From positions 48,100,183 to 48,164,182 of the forward strand of contig NW_023998415.1 of the NCBI RefSeq assembly GCF_014805625.2: DNA of 64,000 bases. The letters are read 5' to 3'. The notes beneath the pieces are model-generated. The model saw nothing but the letters and a program-made list of their open reading frames with translations, searched no databases and had not been told where the DNA came from. The stretch comes from Glossina fuscipes (Eukaryota > Arthropoda > Insecta > Diptera > Glossinidae). Below, one piece after another: positions 50,701-61,339 of the stretch. The position numbers and the translations under genes are program-made. Position 1 is the stretch's first letter. Every line of letters starts with the position of its first letter.

Positions 50701-53700
50701 ACTTTTACTACTGACTAAAATAGGTAAAGAATTTTGACAAACAAAATTTAGTTCTTTTAAAAATGAAACACACCATATGTTGGGCCTTCCACCATATATG
50801 GGTTCTCATGAAAACTTTATCTTCCTTGAAGACTAATGAAGAATTTTTTCAAGCGAAATGATGGCGGGTCAGCGTTGCACGACTGTAATGTTTATACTTA
50901 CATTCGCCTGAGTAGCCGAAGTCAGTGTTCGCAGGTTCAAACTGCATCTTCAGCTGCTCCTGTGAATGCTTAGTAGGCAAAAGCATAACACTGATCGATT
51001 GGACAGCCTATGAGGCTGTGGTGACCACCTCACTATTTCCCTCTCTTTCCTCTCTTTTTTTTGACAGTCACCGTGTTACACGGAGTAGGATACAACTCTT
51101 GAGTGATTGGTTCGGTTGGGACCGAATCTTGTGTACACATCACCGTTTATCCCAAAAAAACAAGACGAAAGAAGAGAAAGAAAAAAATTCTCATGCTCTT
51201 TAATATGGACTGGGCGCAGTGGATTTCTTCTATTTTCAAAATAAAACCTTTTGCTGTAGAGGCAAGTGGGCGTTGTAGGCGTGTCATTTGAAAACTTTAG
51301 GTCAAATCTAAACTCTTTTGCAAATTTTCAGGCGATATCTTCATTTTCGTTAACGGGAGAATGCTTACCACCAGTACTGCAAAGTAGCGCAAACACACAA
51401 ATAAACATATGAACAGGCAGACATGTTTGCAACTGCCAAAGAATTTTTGCACTTTATGGAGTTTTTGAAGCTTGTTTCTGTGCATTATAAAGGTATTGAT
51501 ACACTATAATATTGGGTAGGCGTGGTCAATTTTTTTCCATTTTTGTGCATAAATGCTACAGCATCGCCTATAGAATATGTATTCAAATTTTTGTACATAT
51601 ATTTGCTATAGTTTATAGAGGTAATGAGCCAAAAAACAATTAGTTTTTCATGGTCTTTGAAAAACAGAAGTTTTCACGGTTCACGTGGTCCTGTGCGCGT
51701 ATCGTTCGACCGTTTTGGCCCAATTTCAATACCAATCTGCGTGCAAAACTTCTATGAGTTCCTTATTCCGATAGTTTCATTGTTGCGGCCAGGCGAATAT
51801 TTGCAACAGACATTACTCAGACGGGCAGACGGACATGCTTAAATCGATTTAGAATTTGATGCTAATCAAGGATATAGATGTACTTTCTGAGGTTTCCGAT
51901 GCGTCCTTCAGGGCGTAGCATACGTTTTGGTAAAATGAATATGCCACTCATCCTTCGGTGATGGGTATAAATAAGATAATAATAATATTTATACCGGTTT
52001 TTTAAGTGGCGATGTTTTTTTGTGTTATTTTTATATAAGGAATTTTCATACCGTTATATTTGCCTTTACGCGAATTAATTCTTTTCTTTCCATTATTCAT
52101 ACATTTTTCCGAATTTTTAAAGCAGTTTAAACTACATTGCCAAATAACAGTGAATTTCTCTTGTTTTTTCTTTTTTTTTTTAATATCGTAATAAAAGTTT
52201 TATATATGTATGCGGGTATGTTAATGCGTCCATGGCTGTACATAGATGCTTGTTTACATTATGTTAAGATGTGTGAGACACAGCCTACGCGTGTAGAGTT
52301 AATACATTATAACACGAATATACGAATATATGAGATGTAATAGGGTAATCGAAAAATTGTTTCACACACATGACGGTAATGTTGAAAACTTTCACTGCAA
52401 CAAATCGATTTATAGCGTCTTTAATGCATATTTCCATAGCAGACATTTGATAAACTTAGCGCAATGTGGTGATAGAAATTTTAATGAACTTAAACTATAT
52501 ATAAAGTACATATTTATGCCAAACAGTGCCTTAAAATATTAGGTCGAGTCATAAGTGACTCCCTAAGCAGCTAGGTAGAATTTATTGTTCGTATTTACCG
52601 ACTATAAGTCACCGAAACAAACGAGTTTTTGTTTTCATTATATAGATAAGGATCCAGTTAGTCTTTTGCCTGCTGTTAAAAAAAAAATCCGTGTTCGACA
52701 TGTAATGCTTTGGGAATTTAAATAACTGAAAAAATAAGCAGCGTATATAGTGAAGGACTGATAGCTGATCGGGCAGTTAGAAGTTGGTTTGTAAAATTCC
52801 GTTCTGGCGGTACGACCTTAAGAGACGAATATCAAAAAGGTGGAATACCTCCTAATCAACTGTTAATCGCCTCCTGGAGAAATTTGGCATAATCAGCAAC
52901 GGAATAGGGAAGGTCGCTTGTCAATCGCCACAGGTCTGCTCTCACGGCTAAAAACCGAACCTTTTTTAAACGCGATTATAACAGGCGATAAAAAATCGGT
53001 TACTTATGGCAATATCGTCCTGCACTCGTCAATTCTTCTACTCGATAATGCGCGATCGCATACAGGAAGGATGACTCAAGAAAAAATTCTTTAGCTTGGA
53101 TGGTCTGTCTTATCATGTCCATCTTACTCCTTGGACCTTGACCTTGACCTTGACCTTGACCCATAGACTACCACCTTCTCTGTTCGTTACAAAACGTTTT
53201 GAATGGAGAAGTCTTCAATTTTGTAGAGCAAATCGGGCAGGTTGTCGAAAAATTCCTTCAGCCCAAACCAACCACATTTTACAAGAATGGAATTGATGAA
53301 CTGTCAGGAACATGGAAGAAGGTCATACATAATAAATTAATATAAATTTGTTATTGTTTATGAAAACAAAATAAATGTCGGATAAAAAGATGGCAGTTAG
53401 TTATGACTCGACCTAATACATGTTACATAGAAAGTGTTAAGATGTACACTGCAAATCTTTTATAACGGGGCAGACGTAACGATATCCAAATCTTCCTTCC
53501 TCAAGAAAAGTTTGTCATATAATCTTTGTGATTATATGCAAAAATTTACTGATCATTTGTTGCAGGCATGAGAGAAAGGGGAAAAGCAATTTATGCTAAA
53601 TTCTTGCTTATAAGTAATGCAAGTCCTTGAAAAATTGAAAAAACCTTTTAAAATGTTTTTGATTTGAAGGTGATATGAATCATAAAATAAAGTGAAGATG

Positions 53701-56700
53701 TCCTTCTACTGGCATTAGCCATTCAATCCGTCGTGACTTGCAAGCATTGCTAATGCTCGAAACTTGACTTAACAAAATTGATACTAGCACTTAAAAGGAA
53801 CATGCAATAATAAGAATTTGGGCTCGCTGTTACTATCTTGCATCACATTCCTTTAAATGATTTGAAGTATTTGTGTAATGACTTTCCTTTAAAGATAGTG
53901 AAGATAGAAGAAGATAGCATAATATAGCAATGGAAACATATATGACACACGTTTCGTCACGAGAGGAAGAAAGTCAAAAATTTATTCAAATATTCGCTTT
54001 CGTTTCAAGACAAAAAATTAAGCCAATCAGACAGACAGACGGTCAGGCAAGCTTATACCGATTCAGAAAGCATTACTAAATCGATCGATATGATAAAAGT
54101 TGGGCCGAGCTCAAGTTCGTCTGGGTGTTGCATACACATCCACACAAGCCTTGCTGGCTATACAAATTTTTGAAATATCTATGCAATTGATTAAAAAAAA
54201 AATTCGATATCTCAATTTAAGAAAAATGACTCGGTTTCTTAATATTTCGAAGCAAGTGTACAAGTGCAAGAGCTCTATGCGAAATTTAAATTTAGTTTAA
54301 ACTGCTTAATTATACCAACGCTTATGTACGTAGTTATGCAAATAAGTCCACATCACTACAATGTATTCGCTTTTATTTCTTGCTTCTATCGATCTGTATC
54401 TATATATAGCTATATAGAAAATATGTTTATAAATTCATATCACATCTTGGATAAATCACGCATGAAAAAATTTTTTTGAAAAATGTTTTGAATATTTTCT
54501 AACAATGATTCGCATGTTCGGAAAGACGGCATTAATGACGGACTGACTGCTAATGCTAAAAATAAATGATCAAAATTTGAATTCTACGAATACCTTTAAT
54601 AATTTAATTTCTTTCATTAGAGAGAATTTCGAAAAAAGAAAAAACAGCTTAAACAAATGAATATTCTATGCAAATTATTTATTTTGGTCATAGTGTGTCC
54701 ATAAAATGTTTCATTAGTTTCTGTAGTCCCCATTATAAAAACAAGTCATATTACCATAATAACTATGAAACACATCACCATCGGCGTAAGATGCTGAATT
54801 GCAATCTTCATTTTCGATCGATCACCGAAGGTTGCGGGATATATTTAATTTGTCAAAACGTATGCAACGCCCAGGAGGATGCATCAGATACCCCACAAAG
54901 TATGCATATTTACTTGATCAGCATCGAATCCTAAAGCGGGTCTAACCATGCCCGTCTATCCTCTTCTGATCGTCTCTCCGTCTGACTGTGTGTCCGTCTG
55001 TCTAATGTGTGTTGTAATATTCTCCTGGCCGCAAAAATTGAGCTATCGACTTTAAATTTGAGAGAAACAGTGGAAGTTTGTGTACGCAGGTTGTTATTAA
55101 AAATGGGCCAAATCAGTCGAAGAACACGCCCAAAGTACCACGTGAACGGAGAATATTTCTGCTTTTCAAAGCAAATCAAAAATTAATTGTTTTGTGCTAA
55201 TTACCTCTAGAAACTGTGGGAGATAAATGTACAAAATTTTGTGCACAAAAATTTAAAAATATTGACCACGCCTACTCAATATTATAGGGTATCAAAATTT
55301 AATTATTTTTTTAATACCCTGGCATAAGCTTCAAAAACCCCATAAAGTACACAAATTCTTTGGCAATTGCAAACCCTGAACGCACCTAAACATGTCCCGC
55401 TCACGGATAAGAGGATATCGCCTACAAATTTGCAAAAGAATTTGGAATTGACCATATTGCAGAGAATGAAAATTTTGTTCTTTTACTTCTTTTGCCATTC
55501 TTTCGGGGTAGACGGTGATATTTATGAACGATTCGGTCCCGACCGAATTTAATTTTCTTACTTACTCTTCTTCATTCATTCGGATGCCATACATTATCAA
55601 AATTGTCCAAGTAAAACAAATTCGGAAAGAAACTTAAAGTTGTTGTTGCTTTTTAATTAATTTAAAAAGCTACTATCGCACCTGTCATCGTTACTTATTA
55701 TTACACAAAAAGCCTACAAACGTCAGATGCCTATAAAACGAATTAAAAAAAAGAAAGAAAGAAACTTTCCCTTAAATCAGTCATAATCATAATTCAATTA
55801 TGATTTTGATCACGTCTTACAACTTAATACACATAAGAAAGCATTATTATCTTTTTTTATTCTATCGAGGAGTGTATGCTAGATTTACGCTCCCCTTTGT
55901 AGCAACTAAGGAAAATCGTATAAAACGTGTATAGTAAGTATATCCTCTGCATACGGTTCCAAGTGGATGCTGTACATGACAGTGTGTGCGAGTCCGAATC
56001 GAGTTTAACGCGTCTCTTTAACATCTTTTCTATATCGTTGGAAAGCTTAGAATCGTAGAAATTCAAGCAGATTTGAATTGAAAACTGGTCTCGTCCACGC
56101 ACAGCTATATAAAAAGCGATAAAAAACAAGTAATTCGGTTAAAAAATTGAAGCAAAGTTTTTTAAAAAACGTAGTTAAAGTATTTAACTTATCATCATCA
56201 TTTTGATACCCACCACCCAACACCACCACGAGATGGTGGTAAATGTATTTTGTTTTTTTTTCTTTTTTTCATAATGCATGTGACACCAAAAGGGGGACCT
56301 TCTTGATTGAGTGTGAAATTCTGAATTTATTAAGCCATGTCTGTCCGTCTGTATGATGTTTGTTGCTGTTGGTCGCAAAAATGAAGACAACGACTTCAAA
56401 TTAGAAGTTTTTACAAGCAAGTTGGTATTGCAAAAGGGAGCCAAATTGATCAGATATCGGCCATGCCCACACAAAGTTACAAGTGATTAAATTGTAATTT
56501 TTCCACGTTTTTGAGATTTAATGCGTATTCATTATATAAGGCAAGCAAGACAGAACGTTTAAAAGTATTTTGTACACTCCCGACATAAATATACATATTA
56601 TCTGCCTAAGATTGAGGATTGATTCTAAAATGAATAGGGTAGACAGGACAAATGAATTTTCTCTTAATAACACCAGCGATATGAGTATCAAATAACAGAA

Positions 56701-58265
56701 CTTGGAGAGTAGAGTGCGAAAGGCCTAGTGATGGATATGCGAGATTCGGCTGCCGCCGAATATAACTTTCTTACTTGTTTTGTTTTTGTTTTTCTTTTTT
56801 CATAGAAGAAAGGTTACTTTGTTACCATGTTCAAAAGTTGGCATGTGTACCGTGCTATGGAATTGTTTTAATGGCTTGAATTTCTCTTCGTTCAGTTTTA
56901 TCCGCATTTTATAATAAACGCAAACATTTTCATTTTTCTTATGCCCAGCACCGTTTGTGGAACAGAGAGATTTAGGTTTGTGTGGACTTATAATCTCTCT
57001 CTGTAATACCCAGAAGGACTTATATTAAATTCGATTCAAAATCGTTTCAGGTGATCCGTTTGTCTGTCTTATGTCTGTCTATGCATTTTTATGTTTGCAG
57101 CCTGCAAGCCGTTAATTTCTCGTTACATTGGCGGGCTTACGCCCAAGAAAGATTTCTGATTGAAAATGGATTGAATCGACCACTTTTGCGGCCACTCCTC
57201 ATATAACATTTTACTTTGACAAAATTTGCAACTTTTAAAATTTTCTAAGAAAAATCGCTTAATAATAGTATGTGCATAGGACGTGGTAAAGACGTTCCAA
57301 TGAAAACAGAGTTCGCGTACGTCGCAAAAGCGTCTAACTTTTAATGTATCTTGGTGAAAATTGATCCCTAATTGAACATGAAAAAAACGTTGCACAAAAT
57401 TTGTTCTACTAAGGTCTAGTATTTACATCTCGCACTGCGTAAGAGTTCCCATGAGAAGCCGACTCTTATATGCTTAAAAGTACAAATGTTTTAAGCAGCC
57501 CTACATCTAGAATTTCTCATAGAAAGGAAGCCGAACATAACGAAAACGCCTAATATTTTATTTTTGGAAATTGGTCTTTAACAGTAATTCGACATCAAAT
57601 ATGGATCACATAGGACTTCGATATATATACGATGTTTGATAAGAAAGTAAATTTTGCTAAATTCGAGCGACGTCCGTTCAAATTTCAGATAAGCTCTCAT
57701 ACGAGGGCTGATATCAAGAGTATACTTTAACATGAAAACATAGTACGACATCAAAAGGATCGTCGTGCTCGACTATAATTTTTATACTCTAGACAACTTG
57801 TGATACAGAGTGTATTAAGTTTGTGTGAACGTTTATATATATAATTTAAATTAATTTTATAAATTTATTCTTAATTTTTCAGTGCATATCTGATAAGCAT
57901 TTTAAGTAGAATTTTTCTTTGCATTTTACAGGGCCTTGAACATTTAATGTACAATTTAGGGTTGGGACAAATTGAATTTGATGCCAGTCACACTATTGAT
58001 GAACATCGGCCTCACGGCTATGAGAAACGATCAGAAAACGATTCAATTATTAAATCGTTTATAGAAGAGCAAACTGTTAAGTTACTATCCGAAGATAATG
58101 ATGTTCAGATAAGAGACGATCAAATTAATAATTATGTTAAAAATCGGAAAGCGTCCCAGTCCTTAGACGATAATCATAAGAAGCAGGACATTATACGAGT
58201 GAAAGGTGTTATACTTGAATTTAAAGAAATGCATGATCCGAAACATAGACATCCAAGAGAAGATG
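44742..58265 (+). CDS. foi: Fear-of-intimacy-like zinc transporter (ZIP/LIV-1), 5' part
   Basis: Exon 1, 44742-44894, encodes 51 residues: a signal peptide (SLMSILSLACILFMNTMNI) and the start of the ectodomain, EYNRYLAHIFQKYGDGGTMTFE, then donor GTAAGT. Exon 2, 57932-58265, follows acceptor TTTTACAG and gives GLEHLMYNLGLGQIEFD, HTIDEHRPHGYE and a charged region ending KHRHPREDG with donor GTAAGT (phase 1). The joined IFQKYG...MTFEGLEHLM...LGL motif is the N-terminal signature of LIV-1 type ZIP transporters, and HTIDEHRP is close to fly Foi. Foi moves zinc into the cytosol and is required for gonad and tracheal morphogenesis through E-cadherin. The membrane domain with the HEXPHE motif is not in this window, so the gene continues to the right. 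The 13-kb intron 1 is loaded with repeats. Confidence 0.85.
46250..46460 (+). mobile_element. tRNA-derived SINE, type 2, copy 1
   Basis: An A-box-like TAGCCGAGTAGG at 46262-46273 is followed by a decayed B box (GGATTCCAGTC, 46290-46300). The body has GCATAACACTTCATTCACTGG, then GGCCACCAC, CTTTCTCTTTCCTC, TGTCAACGTGTTACGTGAAT and GAGACATCTTCTGAGT. It ends in an A run of about 16. A second copy with the same body is at 50895-51105. It lies in foi intron 1. Confidence 0.65.
46534..47332 (+). repeat. Dispersed repeat family B copy
   Basis: Starts TATACCCTACGTCACTTGTC then GTGCAGGGTATA (imperfect hairpin) and contains GGCTGTCTGTCTGTCCG and a decayed right end near GATTGTAACCGTCTTATTTG. Its interior is about 80 percent like the inverted copy at 49126-49905 by eye. 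Confidence 0.7.
47655..47990 (-). pseudogene. Mariner C-terminal relic, copy 8
   Basis: Diverged relative of copy 4: on the minus strand it gives KNCENVFMRRNTVKPI and then VAKIYCKVL in the position of the final LPERW-type motif. Supported mainly by nucleotide similarity to 29979-30180 (for example CGATCTGAAGAA and CAGGAGG). Confidence 0.5.
47991..49125. other. foi intron 1 segment, no feature recognised
   Basis: Fragments resembling family B interiors (CCATATAAAGT, GCCGACTAAAA) occur around 48120-48480 but without end modules. A TA-rich stretch is at 48760-48786. Confidence 0.4.
49126..49905 (-). repeat. Dispersed repeat family B copy, inverted
   Basis: Left end AACAAGTAAAAACATATAGC and hairpin GCCGGTCAACGCCGGC. 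Right end AATATACCCTGTATCACAAG then TGGTGCTAGGTATA. The tract CGGACAGACGGACAGACGG is at about 49745-49765. Confidence 0.78.
50895..51105 (+). mobile_element. tRNA-derived SINE, type 2, copy 2
   Basis: GCCTGAGTAGCCGAAGT (A box region, about 50905-50922) and GGTTCAAACT (B box, 50934-50943) with a shortened tRNA-like head. The body shares GCATAACACTGAT..., GGTGACCACCTC, CTCTTTCCTCTC and GTCACCGTGTTACACGGAGT with copy 1. It directly abuts the family A repeat that starts at 51106, with no A tail between. Confidence 0.7.
51106..51970 (+). repeat. Dispersed repeat family A, longest copy
   Basis: Left hairpin GGTTCGGTTGGGACCGAATC, then CATCACCG. Right end CATCCTTCGGTGATGGGTA. CGGGCAGACGGACATGCTTA lies at about 51822-51841. 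About 860 bases with no transposase or RT frame, so it is non-coding. Confidence 0.78.
51971..52538. other. foi intron 1 segment, no feature recognised
   Basis: Unassigned AT-rich DNA between a family A repeat and a mariner. Confidence 0.4.
52539..53416 (+). mobile_element. Internally deleted mariner with both ends, copy 9
   Basis: The 16-base terminal inverted repeat TTAGGTCGAGTCATAA starts at 52539 and its inverse ends at 53416; both sides are flanked by TA (52537-52538, 53417-53418), the mariner target duplication. The length of 878 bases is below the usual 1.3 kb. Translated pieces include GLIADRAVRSWFVKFRSG, TGDKKSVTYGNIV and LDNARSHTGRMTQEKI, followed by an Asp-Leu array instead of PDLAPSDYHLF. 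The bases between the first and second catalytic Asp regions are deleted. It is the best-preserved copy of the family that includes copy 5. Confidence 0.85.
53135..53158 (+). repeat. Hexamer array GACCTT x4 inside mariner copy 9
   Basis: Four tandem GACCTT units at the same site as the five-unit array in copy 5. Confidence 0.85.
53417..54811. other. foi intron 1 segment with a family B fragment
   Basis: 54010-54140 carries CAGACAGACAGACGGTCAGGC and TACCGATTCAGAAAG, then GGTGTTGCATACACATCC, an end-less inverted piece of family B. Nothing else recognised. Confidence 0.5.
54812..55563 (-). repeat. Dispersed repeat family A copy, inverted
   Basis: Left end GATCACCGAAGG then GGGATATATTTAATTTGTC. 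Right end CGATTCGGTCCCGACCGAAT then TTTTCTTACTTAC. CCGTCTGTCTAATG is at 54989-55002. The two hairpin end modules are intact. Confidence 0.78.
56205..56782 (-). repeat. Dispersed repeat family C
   Basis: Left end TTGATACCCACCACCC. Right end GATTCGGCTGCCGCCGAATA then TAACTTTCTTACTTGTTTT. CTGTCCGTCTGTATGATG lies inside. It shares the two end modules with families A and B but has its own interior. An end fragment is at 13034-13090. Confidence 0.7.
56936..57795 (+). repeat. Dispersed repeat family B copy, diverged
   Basis: Start TTATGCCCAGCACCGTTTGTG then GAACAGAGAG. Inside: TTTGTCTGTCTTATGTCTGTC. End: TCGTGCTCGACTATAATTTT. A second left-end fragment follows at once (57783-57842, TATACTCTAGACAACTTGTG). 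Confidence 0.6.
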
Positions 58266-58534
58266 GTAAGTCTTTTTGTTCGCATTTTTCCTTTTTTTTT
58301 TTGATTGCAAAATTATTGCGTTTCACAAAGATAATGAAACGTGAAAAACGCCAGGGCAAGATAATCATTGAAATCTTATCTTACTTATGTAACGGGCATC
58401 ATAAACATAATAAAAAACGAGATCGAGTTAACGTTGCCGTTGACAATGCTGACGACTATAATTCGGTTAATTTTAAAAATGTTGAAGAAAATTTTTTATC
58501 TTTCGTCGACTATAAATTACTTACCTTATAACGG
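58266..58534 (+). other. Open frame continuing past foi exon 2 donor
   Basis: The reading frame of exon 2 stays open for another 88 codons after the donor, ending TAA at 58532-58534. The translated part is charged with a His/Lys cluster (GHHKHNKKRD). Read-through or a retained intron would give a short, membrane-free ectodomain protein of about 250 residues. AATAAA sites follow near 58793-58806. No acceptor in correct phase was seen that would turn this piece into a normal next exon. Confidence 0.35.
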
Positions 58535-58839
58535 TACGAATGTAGTCAGTTTTAAATGTTTTTAAACATGCTTTGCACGTATGGAGGAATAACTTAAATG
58601 ATTGCTTAGATTAGAGCATTTTTTACTTCTAATTAAATTTTTTTTTTATTCATTATATATTTAAATATTTATTTATTTTTTTAATATACGTTGAAATGAA
58701 ACTGCACGAGCTTTACCTGATATATGTTCATACATCAATTCCACTAAACTGTAACTAACAGTAACACGTGAGGAAAATTATACTATATTATAAAAAAATA
58801 AATAAAATTAGGCTTTTTTTTTAGCGTAAAAGAATCCTT

Positions 58840-59355
58840 ATTACGGATGGACCTACGTGGTCCATTTTTCGGTAAGGTAGATTTCTGCGTCAATTTACTA
58901 TTATGAGCTAATTTTCACCATGAAATATTGGAAATTTGAACCTTTTACTGGTTTACTGTAGATTTAATTTTCGCAGGAACGGTTATATGAGAGAGGGTAA
59001 AAAAATATTGCCCCAATCGGTCTATAGTTTTCACATCAATTCAGAATGATGAATTATGACTACTTAGTCGTTTTTGCCGAGAAAAATATTTTGAAAATTG
59101 CAATTTGTTCTCATATACGGACTTTGTAGCACACGGGGAGTGGTCGAAAAAGTGCATAGATCCATTTAGTGCACCAAATTTCATCAATATATGTCAAAAA
59201 CTGAGATCTGTAGCTTGAACATAAATTTACATGGGCAGACATCAGGCGAATAGACGGACAGACAGGATTAGATAAATCCACATTAAAAGGTGGATCTATC
59301 TTAAGCCCGCGCAAACTTAATATACGCTGTGACACCAGTGGTGTACGGTACAACA
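58840..59355 (-). repeat. Dispersed repeat family B, truncated inverted copy
   Basis: Right end AATATACGCTGTGACACCAG then TGGTGTACGGTAC. CGGACAGACAGG lies at about 59254-59265. The left module (AAGTAAGAA) is missing. Confidence 0.65.
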
Positions 59356-59953
59356 AATAACTACCTATAATAAATGAAGTGGTCAAGTAACTTTAAAAGT
59401 CCAATTATATAGACTTGCGTACATTAAACGGTAAACATATCGACTCGATTAAACATCCAAGTATAATTTGAGATTCGCTTCCCCGATATCGGGGTAATTC
59501 AAAAATTCATTTGCAGCTTAGATTGCCGCAAGCGAATCTCATGATAATAGCATTGTTTGTAGCATGTAATATCCCGCTATATTGTTGACTTAAACTTAAG
59601 CTTTTGCGTCCAACCACACATATATAAATGTTTACTTTTTTTTCGAAAGCGCTACGCAATCTAATTAAATTGTCGTAGTAACATTTATAGCTAGCTAGCT
59701 AGCTTAAGTTGAAAGGCGGTCCAAGCGGTATAAGAGAACTCCTAAAATGAATATCTTTTATAACATTGACATTGATGTAATAATGTGATCGTACATCAAT
59801 CAACTGAAGTCCAAGTTCAATTTACGCCAATCAACCTAAAAATTAAACAACAATGCTAATTATAATGACAATAAACTTAATACCAACTACTTGCTTATCT
59901 TTGCACAAAAGTACAGGTTTACCTTGCATATGCATACATAAGAATACATCCAT
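59356..59953. other. Unassigned intronic DNA
   Basis: No feature recognised apart from a short AGCTAGCTAGCTAGCTT self-complementary stretch at about 59692-59705 and a palindrome CCCCGATATCGGGG at about 59480-59493. Confidence 0.4.
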
Positions 59954-60558
59954 TTTTATACGCATCACCGAAGGATGAGGGGCATATTCATTTTGTCAAA
60001 ACGTTTGCAACGACCTGCAGGAAGTTTCAGAGACGCCACAAAGTATATATATGTGTTCTGAGTCAGCATCAAATTCTAAAATGAAAGCCCGACGCGATTG
60101 TAAGGATGCGGCGGTGACTGAAAGTAATTTATAAATCCTGCACCCCTTCTTTTGGATATCACAGCATATAGGAATTCTCATGAAGCGTGAATCCGCATGT
60201 GCCAAAAAAGCCCAATTGTTAATTTTTTGAAACAAAAATGTAGGAGCTCCCTTTATGGGAGGGACCACATGAGTCTATTTCTTCCGCCGCACGCCCGCAT
60301 CAGACATATCACCATATTTTAAGAATTTATAGGAGCGTTCTAGCAAAAAAAAATGAACGGCACCGTATTTAGTGCGCATAGGTCCGCATAGCAACCCCAG
60401 TTATATAGGCGCTATCACGAAACGCAAGCCCTTATATGGAGAAAAAATCTAACTTACCAATGTCTTTGCGTGAAAATAAATGAGCGAATGACTGCACTAG
60501 GTGAAGTGGAGTAGGGCATGTAATAGTCGGCAATCTCCGACTATAATGTTCTTACTTT
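59954..60558 (-). repeat. Chimeric dispersed repeat, A head and B tail
   Basis: 59954-60110 is family A sequence (TTATACGCATCACCGAAGG, then GTCAAAACGTTTGCAACG). From about 60140 onward it matches the right part of the family B copy at 5440-5890 (GCCAAAAAAGCCCAATTGTT, GGCGCTATCACGAAACG, then CGACTATAATGTTCTTACTT). Confidence 0.65.
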
Positions 60559-60601
60559 TTTTTGTATTTATTTTCATTACTAGTTAATGTGTGCATATAA
60601 G

Positions 60602-60605
<4 letters not shown>

Positions 60606-60642
<37 letters not shown>

Positions 60643-60660
60643 AGTATGGGATATATATAT
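60606..60660. repeat. (TA)n microsatellite
   Basis: Uninterrupted TA run to about 60634, followed by GTATATA-type repeats up to 60770. The frame through it is an artefact. Confidence 0.8.
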
Positions 60661-61339
60661 AGGAGATACATAATATATACATACATGCGTATATTGTACG
60701 TATATATGTACAATGCGTACATATATCATTTTATCATCATTTGTATATATCTATGTAGAGGTGTATATATATTTTATTTGCTTCTAAACTCCTATGAAAA
60801 GCCTCCAATTATAATGTCTTAGTTACATAGCATACGAAGAGGAAAAGCCATGATGAAGAGCACGAGGTAAATTAATTATGAATAATATAAATAAGCATAA
60901 TATTATACACTATAGGTAACGTTTAAACAACACTATCCATGAATCTATAAAAAGGCTTTCGACTTTTTCTCATTCATATTCATATTCATTTATAAACAAT
61001 TTTAGAATATAAGAATAGGATTGGGGTGTGGTGCCCAATGTAGTGCGTATACATGTTTTCGTGGGCAAGTTTTTGATACGGACAAAACAGGTATTACTCA
61101 GAGTGAATAAACTGCGAAATTTCGATTTTTCAAATTAATTGCTATAAGGTTGAAAGCATCAGCAAGCAGATCAATGCACATGGATGTTGTGAATGACCTT
61201 GGAATTGCAAGCATTTTTCATCCATTGTCAAAAAAAAAAGTTTTGTTGTTTATTATCCCAACCAGTTCTATCACTTTCATATCGAAGTTGTTGCCTTTAA
61301 ATTTCTCTTTAATAATTCACTGAACTTTAGCACTAAACT

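Noticed and set aside
60606..60822. Possible CRISPR-like or satellite array
   Set aside because: Only TA and GTATA simple repeats; there are no spacers or regular units, and CRISPR arrays do not occur in fly chromosomes.
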